This document shows positions 55,937 through 64,000 of a stretch of DNA of 64,000 bases, piece after piece. The stretch is taken from contig NW_018343953.1 of assembly GCF_002099425.1 (NCBI RefSeq), positions 9,000,001 through 9,064,000 of the forward strand, in the 5' to 3' direction. Both the position numbers and the translations under genes were made by a program. The DNA comes from Phascolarctos cinereus (taxonomy: Eukaryota; Chordata; Mammalia; Diprotodontia; Phascolarctidae). The notes under the pieces are model-generated. The model saw nothing but the letters and a program-made list of their open reading frames with translations. It made no database searches and was not told the DNA's origin. The number at the start of each line of letters is the position of its first letter. The first letter of the stretch is position 1.

Positions 55937-56205
55937 CCACTAGATTATACAGTGGATAGAGAGGCGGGCTTCCTGCAGTCAATGAGACCTGAGTTTGAAT
56001 CCTGACTTAGTTATTAGCTGTGTGATCCTGGGCAAGTCAGGTAACTTCTGCATGCCTCAGTTTTCTCAACTATATAGTGAGGAAAATAATAACACATACT
56101 TTCCAAGGTTGTTGTAAGAGAGTAAGGAAATATTTGTAAGGTAAATGCTAAAATATTTATAAAGCACAGTGTCTGGCACATAGTCGCTGCTTTAATAAAT
56201 ACTTT
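55937..56205 (+). mobile_element. CORE-SINE (MIR/MAR1 type), full length
   Basis: actagattatacagtggata, gtttgaatcctgacttagtt, gggcaagtcaggtaacttct, cctcagttttctcaactata and the 3' end cagtgtctggcacatagtcg with tttaataaata. Head to 3' end are all present. Confidence 0.88.
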
Positions 56206-56475
56206 CTCTCCCCCTTTACATCCTCCCTCCCTCTCTGTTTCCTTTCCTTCTTCCTTCCCTAGCTAACCCCATCCCTTCCTTCTTCTTCCTTCCTTCCCTC
56301 CCTTCTTCTTCCTTCCTTCCCTCCCTTCCCTTCCTTCTTCTTTCTGTCCTTCCTTGCTTCCTTCCTTCCTCCTTCCCTTCCTTTCCTCCTTTCTTTTTCC
56401 TTTTCTCTTCCTCTCCTTTCTTTTCCTCTCTTCCTCCCTCTCTTCTCTCCCTCCCTTCATTCCTTCCTTCCAAGG
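56206..56475. repeat. (TTCC)n / pyrimidine tract
   Basis: About 270 bases with almost no purine on the plus strand, built of CCTT, TTCC and CTTT units. It starts at the 3' end of the CORE-SINE. The Lys/Glu/Arg-rich minus-strand frame across it is a composition artefact. Confidence 0.95.
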
Positions 56476-56574
56476 ATTTATGGATGACTTCAGTGTACTA
56501 CCATTAAGATAAGGTAGGCATTGAAAAGAGAAGGAAATAACCAATGCTGTGAATTTATGTAGCTCAGATTTGGG

Positions 56575-56585
56575 GAGAGAGAGAA

Positions 56586-56672
<87 letters not shown>
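56575..56672. repeat. (GA)n microsatellite
   Basis: About 45 GA units with a few GAAA interruptions. Pure purine on the plus strand, opposite in sense to the two pyrimidine tracts just upstream. Confidence 0.97.
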
Positions 56673-56673
<1 letters not shown>

Positions 56674-56679
56674 TGAAAA

Positions 56680-57720
56680 ATGGTGGCTCACAAGTTTCCC
56701 TCCAGTTTTAGGTTAGTGACCACAGCATAGTGCTTTCCAAGTTGTGCAACTGATGACTCATTCATGTAAAAGATCCCTTTCTCTTCTGTAATAATAAGAA
56801 AGGGACTACAGCTTGGTTTAAAATGAGGAGTTTGGGAAAGGAGATTAGGTTGGTGACCCAAGTGCTCACTGTGCTCTAAATGAGAGGCATGATTAAGATA
56901 GCTTGCAATCATTCCACTTTTTTTATGTCAGTTTCTCATACAAGACTGTCATTAGGCCTCTGCCCTTAAGGATCTCTGTCCCCAATCTAAAGAGGTCCCT
57001 TCTATACAAAAAGATTATGATTCTATGATCTGGGTAGTTTTTGCATGACTCATCAAATAGTCTCTATTGGCCTTGTAGACAAGAACAGACCTTCAGCCTG
57101 AGAGATTCATCATCTTCTCCAACATTATTATTATGCCAACATTGGAAAGTAGGAGAGGAAGACGGTGGGTTTCAGGAAGGGCCAATAGTTAAGGAAATGA
57201 GTAACAAGAGTCAGTAAATACTTCAGGAAATTTCTAGCTAGTTAAAAAATGTATCAAAAAAGCCAAGATGTATATAGGACAGCAATCTAATTTCTTTTAA
57301 TTTTAGGTCTGTGCTCTGTACACTACAACTAGCATTCATCTCAATAATTTTAGATTGCTTTTTATTAATATTTGGGGTTTTGGTTGGAGTGGAAAAAACA
57401 GTTAGTTTTATTATACAACTAAGAAATTGAAAATATTTAGAAAATTAAAAACCACTAATGACAAATTATCTGTCTTCCAGCAAACCAATTAATAGCAGTT
57501 GAGAGATTCCAAATTTTATTCAAGATATGAATGTTGTATTAAAATTATGGGATGGCAAATAATGTTTCCAATGCTATCAGGTTATTTTGAAGCTCTGCTC
57601 CTCTTTCCCCACCACTGCCATTATACAACCTAGAATTAGCACCAATGATTTGTTAATTTTTTTCCCTTTGCAACAAAATATCAAAAGTGATAACTTCTTC
57701 CCTTTTGCTATATAAAGGTT
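56680..57720. other. Unassigned sequence
   Basis: No recognisable gene or repeat in about 1 kb. Confidence 0.4.
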
Positions 57721-57723
57721 TTG

Positions 57724-57953
57724 GATTCTACCTACTATGTGGTAGGCACTGTGTTAGGTGCTTACAAATATTATGTTATTTCATCCTCATGACAAACCTG
57801 GGAGGCAGGTGCTATTATCCCATCTGACAAAGGAGAAAACAGGCAAACAAAAGTTATGTGACTTGCCCAGGGTCACAGCTACTAAGTCTCTGAAGCTGGA
57901 TTTGAACTGAGTTCTTCCTCAATATTCTATCTACTTTACCACCTAGATGCCCC
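57724..57953 (-). mobile_element. CORE-SINE (MIR type)
   Basis: tactatgtggtaggcactgt, gaggcaggtgctattatccc, gtgacttgcccagggtcaca and ctttaccacctagatgcccc form a full reverse-strand copy. Confidence 0.87.
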
Positions 57954-57959
57954 AAACTT

Positions 57960-58830
57960 AATGATTGGGGAGGGTATATTGAAAGGAGGAACCTGGAAAT
58001 GAAAAACTATTTTTCATGTTTTCCATATTGTTATAATAGAAACTGACAAGAACAATGATTCATGCCTTGGAGCATCTATGTCCTTCCCTCCACTGACACC
58101 TTGTTACCTGTAGCACTATTCTCTTGTACAAGCTGGACTGTTTTATTTTTTTCCTACTCAGGGAGGCTTTATGGGGGAGATCTGCATTTTGTATATTCCA
58201 TTCAACTAAAAAAAATTAAGTCCGCAATCTTTTTTCTCTTCACTTAAACATTAGCTCAAGGGAAAGATGGTATATGCCTTTACTCTCTGAAGAGTTTGAG
58301 CTATATCAAAAAAAGTTCTTTCTTTTCTTTTCTTTAGATTATCTGATAAAATACCCTGAAGGAATGTCACTCAAAAGAACAGGTAGGGGGGCCCAACTTG
58401 TATACCACTTGATAGTGGTTTTTGTGGGTCTGGTACATGGTATCATTCTTCTGAGACAGCTTGGGCTGTGGGTGGTCATTCTTCCCTCTTTTTAAAATCC
58501 TTATCATTATCAGCCCTGTGGAGATAAAGTTCATTAGTAACTTCTTAAGGGCTCTGAGCACAGTTGACAAAATAATGTTTATGGAAAAGGCTTCTGCAAG
58601 CGATTTGGAATTACTAACCATTCAGTATCTTGTCTCAACTTAAGGATCTCTATTAAGGCAGGATTTCATTAAAAAAGTTATTTAACTTTAGATTGTTTTT
58701 TAAATTGGTACAGTAATGAAATATTATTGATAAGTTAACTTAGAAGGATATTTCTCTTTTTAAATTATTAGAGGTTTGCCAGTTTTTTATTTCAAACCTG
58801 TCATTTTGAATTGAATCTCATTAAAAGTAG
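57960..58830. other. Unassigned sequence
   Basis: No recognisable repeat. Two opposed short frames at 58274-58495 and 58367-58621 match no known family. Confidence 0.4.
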
Positions 58831-58835
58831 AAGTT

Positions 58836-58940
58836 GTATGTATATATTTATATATGTATATGTGTATGTGTGTATATATACATACATTTACATACATATG
58901 CATATATATTTGATAACCATACACACACATATATGTTGGG
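58836..58940. repeat. (TATG/CATA)n tract
   Basis: Interrupted TATA, TGTG and CATA units ending in acacacacat. Confidence 0.8.
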
Positions 58941-59084
58941 GGAATGGATCTGTAATTCATTAGTATGTGATTTCTTCTTGTGGAACTGCCACTTTCCCCA
59001 AATTGAGTCCAGATCAGCAACTCAATCGATATTTTTAAGACAATTGCTCATGTCATTGAGATCAGAGATTTGTTGATGGTAATA

Positions 59085-59145
59085 GAATGGGCATGAGTCA
59101 GAGGTAGCACTTGAACCCAAGTCTTTCTGATTTCAAGATGTATGT
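59085..59145 (-). mobile_element. MIR head fragment
   Basis: gtcagaggtagcacttgaac and ccaagtctttctgatttcaa match the reverse complement of a MIR head. A degenerate TATA/CACA tract follows to about 59285. Confidence 0.6.
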
Positions 59146-59394
59146 ATACACACATATACATATACAATATATAAACATGAATATACACATGTGTGTATAT
59201 TATATCACATAGATCAATAGCTATATACATGGTTGTGAAATATAGCTATAGAAATAGGTCTGTCTCTCTATACACACACACACATTTAGATGATTCTGTA
59301 ATAAAATTTTGTAAAATACAATTTTAAAGTGTTTGAATCCAATTATCAGGTGCCACAATCAATATTTATGTCATGTCTACAAATAATGAAATAA

Positions 59395-59625
59395 TTAATA
59401 TTTAAATAATTCCTTGAGTCTTACAAACCACTTTTCTCACAACTCTGTGAGGGAGGTAGTATAAGCATATTTTATTTCCATTTAGAAAATGATAAAAACC
59501 GAAGCTCAGAAAAGTTATGTGACTGACCAAAAGCCATTCAATTGATAAGTAAAGAGACAAATCTTAAACCCAAATTTTCTAACATTAAATCTAAGTCTAG
59601 TGTTCTTTCCACTACAACACTTCTT
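59395..59625 (-). mobile_element. MIR-type SINE
   Basis: actctgtgagggaggtagta, gaccaaaagccattcaattg and tgttctttccactacaacac outline a decayed reverse-strand MIR. Confidence 0.7.
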
Positions 59626-59629
59626 GGAT

Positions 59630-61055
59630 TCTGTGAAGTTTATTGTTATATACTAGGTATTTAAAATGTATTTAGGATGGGGCCTTGAAGGATATAATGA
59701 GAAAAGACAATTGATAAAATTTCCCATAAATAGCCAATGGAATTTAAATAATGGAACAGTCCTAGAAATAATACCTTAGATGAGAAAGGGCTAAGTATAG
59801 AAAAATTATCTGAGAATTCTGGAATCACCCCCAAGACAGCAAAACTCCATTTGTGGTTAAGTAATTTCAGGCAGAAAGGTAGAAAGTAATTCAAGGAAAG
59901 GAAAATAAATTACACTTTCAGATTTGAATCTGAGACATTTGAATTGTGAAGAGTTATATGAAGAATTAAAGTCTGGAAGTATTTGCTTCCACACATTTAT
60001 CTTCCAATGCCCCATGAGACATGTGGCCTAGCTACCCCAATGAGAAACTATGCAAATCTTTCCTAAGATATTTTGGATTTTTGCTCAAAAGAAAAGAAAA
60101 TGCTGCACAGAAAACATTCCAGGGTTTTTGCTTAGCTCCAATGTCAACATCAGAACACGAAGAATGGGCATCCCCTACTTAAATGAGAAGAGCCAACATG
60201 AAGGGCTTGGAACTCATGACAGGAAATCAGTTCTAAAGTGTTGAGATAAACACACCAATTTTCTTCCTTCCACATGCTATTTCCACACAAACTTTAACTC
60301 TGAGTTAGACCAGTTTGACGGAGGAAGAAAAGGATGAAATTACAAACAGTGGTGGCAGATTATCAACATTAGCGGCAATCCAAAAAACACTTGAGACACA
60401 CAACATTTTCTTTGGATGTATGACATTTTTTTAGTCATCATATTCTTCTATGTTTGTGAAAGGAATAATAAGTTCCCTGGGATACATTTACTGTTGTTAA
60501 GAGGAAATATGGAATGTTTTTTTTTTATGGGGAGATATTAGGTATCCTCTTAGACAAAGTAACACAATTTTATGAATATCTTTTATTTCTGAGCATGGTG
60601 GCTGTTGTCATATCAGCTGCAAAGGCTGAGAATTATAGCTGAAGCTACTGCTGGTCAGAAATCAAAAGCATATTTGCAGCATTTTCTCTCCTTGGAGTCA
60701 TATAGGACTCATGTATATAAGATCACCCAAAGTTTACAGCAAAATGAGTAATGAAGGTATCCTGCTGTTGACAGAAATTGAAAGAAAAAAAAATTGGGTA
60801 AATTTGAAAGATGTTCTTTAGATATGAAAAGATGAAAACTGAAGTCATATGTAGCTAGGGTGTTTTGCAGACAGCTCAGGAATTAAACAAAAGTTGAGAT
60901 GTATGTCATGCAGCTGTCGGAGGTAAGGTGGGCTCTAATTTGAAAAATAATTAAAGGCACATTATGTGCATACTTTTAAAGTATATCTTAAAGTAATATC
61001 CATAAACTGAAAGACCTAGGGGAAAAAAAACTCATAATGCAGTGTAAAGCATCAT
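59630..61055. other. Unassigned, repeat-poor sequence
   Basis: About 1.4 kb with no recognised repeat. The part at about 60580-61000 (ataattaaaggcacattatg, ctgtcggaggtaaggtggg) has the look of conserved noncoding DNA. This is an impression only. Confidence 0.4.
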
Positions 61056-61061
61056 ATTTGC

Positions 61062-61340
61062 AGTCATAATAATTATAGCTGACGTTTCCATCCTAGTTTA
61101 AGATTACAAAGCGACATATATGCATATATGTATAAATATGTATTTGGGTGTATATATAATATGCATTTGGATGTGTGTGTGTGTGTGTGTGTATGTGCAC
61201 ACTGTGATTTGATCCTCACAACAAGTCTATGAGATAGGTAATATACTATTATTCCTTTATAGCTTAGGAAATTAAGGCTCAGAAATATTAAGAAAAGTTT
61301 CTAAGATCACATAGTTCCAACCAAAACTTAACTTCAGGTC
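61062..61340 (-). mobile_element. MIR-type SINE with TG insert
   Basis: tttgatcctcacaacaagtc, cctttatagcttaggaaatt, aaggctcagaaatatt and aagatcacatagttccaacc mark a reverse-strand MIR. A (TATG)/(TG)n tract at 61120-61200 separates its tail (gctgacgtttccatcctag). Confidence 0.65.
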
Positions 61341-61738
61341 AAATCAAATCAACTAGCCTTTATTAAGTGCAGATTCTGTGCCAAACATTGTGCTAAAAAC
61401 TTGGGATATGAAGAATGGAAAAAACAAATGAACAACACAAAACAGTCCCTGTTCAGTCTAACTGGGGAGACCACATACAAATAACCACACACAAATAAGA
61501 TATATAAGGGAGAAATTGGAAATTATCTCACAGTGAAGGCATTAGGATTAAGGAAGAATGGGAAAGGCTCCTTGTAAAACTTGAAATTTTAGCTGACACT
61601 TGAAAGAAGCCAGGAGGCAGAGATGAAGAGGGAAACCTTTCCAGGAATGAGGAACAGCCAGTGAAGATGCACACCCAGAGTAGGGAGAGGAAGTATTGTG
61701 TGGAAAAAGTAAGGAAACCAGTGTCACTAGATCATGTA
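61341..61738 (-). mobile_element. L2 LINE 3' portion
   Basis: aaatcaactagcctttatta, ctgtgccaaacattgtgcta, gggaaaggctccttgtaaaa, cctttccaggaatgaggaac and aaccagtgtcactagatcat follow the reverse complement of L2 for about 400 bases. Confidence 0.87.
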
Positions 61739-61740
61739 GA

Positions 61741-61930
61741 CCAGTGGTATCAAACTTAAATTTGAAATGGGCTACTAAATGCATAAGGATATGTGTTTAG
61801 GCTCATATTGACTAGGAAACCACACATGAATATTATCTGTGTTCTATTGAATTTTTATTTATTTTGTTAAATATTTCCCAATTATGTGGTTCAGGACACC
61901 TTCATGGGGCTCATATTTGACACCTCTAAT
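61741..61930. mobile_element. Small inverted-repeat element (MITE-like)
   Basis: Left end ccagtggtatcaaacttaa and right end catatttgacacctctaatg are imperfect inverted repeats (core AG.GGT.TCAAA). The body carries ttttgttaaatatttcccaa and tggttcaggacacc. Its layout fits a recurrent marsupial short DNA-transposon derivative. It starts exactly where the L2 text ends. Confidence 0.65.
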
Positions 61931-62039
61931 GTGACACCTCATATTTTACTGCATAGTCATCATGGAGCTTAAAATATAAACAGAGGAGCAATATATTCAC
62001 CTGTGACATATTGATAAGCATTTATCTCTCGCACATTGC

Positions 62040-62310
62040 AAGTAGCGAGCATCGAATTCTCAGCACACTTGCATTGTCAGTATATTTCTGAAAGCCAGCT
62101 CTTGTGGTTTGTTTAAAGCACTGCAGTACTAACAGTATTGTCACTTATCCAATGAAGGAAGAGAGTCCTAGGCTCAAGGGGAGGCAGCAAGCAGGTGAAG
62201 CTGCTCTAAGTAAGTGATGTGATATGGGAAGACTTGCTTCGTCCCATGCTGGCTAAACCGTACAGTTTGCCTGAGCTATACATTAACGTGCAAAGCATTT
62301 CTTTTTGATT
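62040..62310 (+). other. Probable leader of the pogo-like element
   Basis: Non-repeat text (ttgcaagtagcgagcatcga and onward) directly before the transposase start. It may be the element's 5' untranslated part, but I see no terminal inverted repeat to fix its border. Confidence 0.35.
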
Positions 62311-62530
62311 ATGGGTAAAAATAAAAATTATTATGCAGGCTTCAAGCTGAAAGTGATTGTGTTTGCTGAACAGCATGGAAACAGAGCTATGGAAAGACAG
62401 TTTTCTGTGAGTGAAAAGTTGGCATGAGACTGGCGGAAGCTAAAAGACAAGTAATACCAGCACAGTTTTCAAAGCTTCACATAATGGTCGCACCCCACTT
62501 TGGGGGCAAAATTAGCACATATCTGTGATG
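62311..62530 (+). pseudogene. Pogo/Tigger-like transposase N-terminus (Brinker-type HTH), decayed
   Basis: From the ATG at 62311 the forward frame reads MGKNKNYYAGFKLKVIVFAE, then QHGNRAMERQFSVSEKLA, a stop at 62425-62427, then DWRKLKDK. This is the helix-turn-helix signature (Y-D-A-x-F-K-L-K-V ... G-N-R-A-A ... F-x-V-S-E-K ... W-R-K) of Brinker/CENP-B-like DNA-binding domains in pogo/Tigger transposases and their domesticated relatives. The stop is TGA where family members have Arg, consistent with CpG decay of CGA. Further text to about 62530 (aaagcttcacataatggtcg) fits the linker but the frame is lost. No catalytic DDE domain was found downstream, so the element is truncated or its remainder is beyond recognition. 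Confidence 0.75.
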
Positions 62531-62579
62531 ATTATGCCATGAAATGCCCTAGGTGGAAGGACTTAATTGGTTTTTCCAC

Positions 62580-63035
62580 CCTCTCATTAATCCATCTATA
62601 ATGATGGACTTTTTAAGGAAGGGTTTTGGGAGGAGAGCAAAAAACTACCTGTGTTTCAAGTAATCTATGCTTATATCACCCTTTGACTACATGTAGCAGT
62701 TATATAGTGGCAGGTGGTATAAAGCAAGAGATAAGCCATATTCCTTTAATGAAGCCTTTACTACTAATACATCCCATCCATACTGATTTCTCTAAGTTCC
62801 TATGACAATTACAGTGGCACAATATGCTTAAGCATCTAGTATTTTCTAATTGTTTCACATGTGTTAGTTCTGTATTCCCAGGTAGATATTATAAACACTT
62901 ACAGGGTGAGGGTCAGAAAAAGTGTGCCTTTCCTGTAGTGAACTTGAGGTGAAAGGCCTGAACTGATTCCTTTTTCCATATAACCTACAGTGATCACTAG
63001 TCTGAAGATGGCTAATGAGGGGGAAAAACAATACA
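62580..63035. other. Unassigned sequence
   Basis: No DDE-transposase text or other repeat recognised. Confidence 0.4.
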
Positions 63036-63039
63036 TTTT

Positions 63040-63605
63040 AAGTTGTTTTTCAATAGGAAGATTTTCCTTACCTTAAGTCTAAATTTTATTCTTTTCAACT
63101 TTTCCCCATTACTCCTAGTTCTTCCTCTGGAGGAAAGCCAAACAAGTGTGATGACTAACTTCTCATCCTCACAATAGCCCTTCACATATCTGAAGACAAT
63201 TTTCATATCCTCCCTAAGTCTTCTCTTCTCCAAGCTCAGCATCTTCAGTTCTTTCAAATATCCCCACCTGGTATGAACTTGGGGCTTTTCATTGTCTTAT
63301 TTGTCTAACTCTGATATTCTCTAGCTTATCAATCAATCAAGCAGTCAGTTAATGAGCATTTATTAAGCACGTATTCTGTTTAGAAGCACAATGTCCTTTC
63401 TAAAATAGGTTGTCTTGAACTGACCATAATACTCCTGATGTGCTCTGAACAGGGATAATTACAGTAGAAATATCAATGTCTATTATAAGAAACTATGCTT
63501 TAAAAATTTCTGTCTCATTAGCCTTGGGCACAGGGAGGGGTAGGCTGCTATATCATACATTTTTGATGATTTTGAGCTCACAGTTTACTAAAACTCCTAC
63601 ATCTT
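63040..63605 (-). mobile_element. L3/CR1 LINE, ORF2 end and 3' region, split by L2
   Basis: On the minus strand an 81-codon open stretch (63257-63012) reads KELKMLSLEKRRLREDMKIV and later SSRGRTRSNGEKLKRIKFRL, clear CR1/L3 ORF2 C-terminus (SLEKRRLRGDM...GRTRSN). Upstream LINE text (tcttgaactgaccataatac, gagctcacagtttactaaaa) continues to 63605 after a 56-base L2 tail. It is well preserved for this family. Confidence 0.85.
63334..63389 (-). mobile_element. Very short L2 3' end inserted in L3
   Basis: caatcaagcagtcagttaat, gagcatttattaagcacgta and ttctgtttagaagcac are the terminal 56 bases of reverse-strand L2. L3 text joins cleanly across it (ctagcttatcaat | aatgtcctttcta). Confidence 0.75.
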
Positions 63606-64000
63606 TTTTTCTTAATTTTTAAATTTTTACATTTAAATTTTCATTGATAATTTGCTTTTATATTGCCTTCATTTCCTAATATATACCTCCCCTTCCCTTA
63701 TTCAGAAAGTCATTTGTTATAACAAAGAATTAAAAAAAGAGAAAGAAAAAAATAGTACAGAAAAACTAACCAATCCACTAACCGAGTTGGATTGTATTTT
63801 CGGTGTTCTATACCCATAGTACCCCATCTACTCAATGAAGGAAGGGAAGTTTATTCTCATCTCTCTTCTCTGGGATCAAACTTGGTCAAAAAAGTTTCAC
63901 GGCATTCTATTACAGTGTTTGTTATTGTCTTTTCCATTTACATGGTTGTAGCTGTATGTGTGTGTGCATGCATATGTGTGCATGTGTGTATACACCTCTG
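63605..64000 (-). mobile_element. L1 LINE 3' end running off the window
   Basis: Reverse-strand tail and 3'UTR (tttttcttaatttttaaatt, tacctccccttcccttattc, ttataacaaagaattaaaaa, gttctatacccatagtaccc) resemble a second marsupial L1 3'UTR type. ORF2 would lie beyond position 64000. Confidence 0.55.

Noticed and set aside
55722-55982. Open frames on both strands over the (CTTCT)n tract
   Set aside because: Pentanucleotide repeat in all phases; no domain and no initiation context.
56216-56691. Long minus-strand frames rich in Lys, Glu, Arg, Ser and Leu
   Set aside because: Entirely within pyrimidine/purine microsatellites, which lack stop codons by composition.

Overview
This window is marsupial nuclear DNA and looks like intergenic or intronic sequence. 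It is AT-rich and packed with interspersed repeats. I found no intact protein-coding gene: the longer open frames are low-complexity shadows or pieces of decayed LINEs. The tRNA-derived SINEs (GGGCAGCTAGGTGG head, GTTCAAAT B box, GCAAGTCACTTAACCCCAATTG end), long MIR-like CORE-SINEs, marsupial L1s with a long spacer between ORF1 and ORF2, and many L2 and L3/CR1 relics all point to a marsupial. The usual opossum SINE ending, with its CAATAC...GTATTGATTCTAAG palindrome, is absent, so an Australian lineage such as a dasyurid is more likely than Monodelphis. That last step is inference.

Layout. 1-5 kb: an ORF1-only (HAL1-like) L1 with clear target-site duplications, a CORE-SINE and an L3/CR1 reverse-transcriptase relic. 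5-11 kb: plain sequence, a 5'-truncated L1 and a long L2. 11-20 kb: CORE-SINEs, WSINE-type SINEs, (TG/TA) microsatellites, two reverse-strand L2s and long unassigned stretches. 20-23 kb: a (CTCTGT)n tract, a perfect 32-bp tandem duplication and a repeat-free stretch that resembles conserved noncoding DNA. 22.7-32 kb: dense L3/CR1 and forward L1 relics, then an almost full-length 7SL RNA pseudogene at 32.2 kb. 33.1-39 kb: a nested stack in which one L2 is split by a nearly full-length L1 and by a SINE, and the L1 itself carries two SINEs. 39-48 kb: mostly unassigned sequence with scattered SINEs, ending in a diverged ~445-bp tandem repeat. 48-55 kb: L1 3' ends, MIR3-type SINEs, a small inverted-repeat element and a young SINE. 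55.7-56.7 kb: three very long pyrimidine/purine tracts. 57-64 kb: MIR relics, an L2, a second inverted-repeat element, the 5' coding part of a pogo/Tigger-like transposase, an L3 split by an L2 tail, and the edge of another L1.

The annotation is therefore a record of transposition. Relative age can be read from nesting: L3/CR1, L2 and MIR are oldest, L1 is inserted into L2, and WSINE-type SINEs are inserted into L1. All family names rest on my recognition of family consensus sequences, not on a search. Positions of repeat ends are good to about 10-30 bases unless target-site duplications are given.
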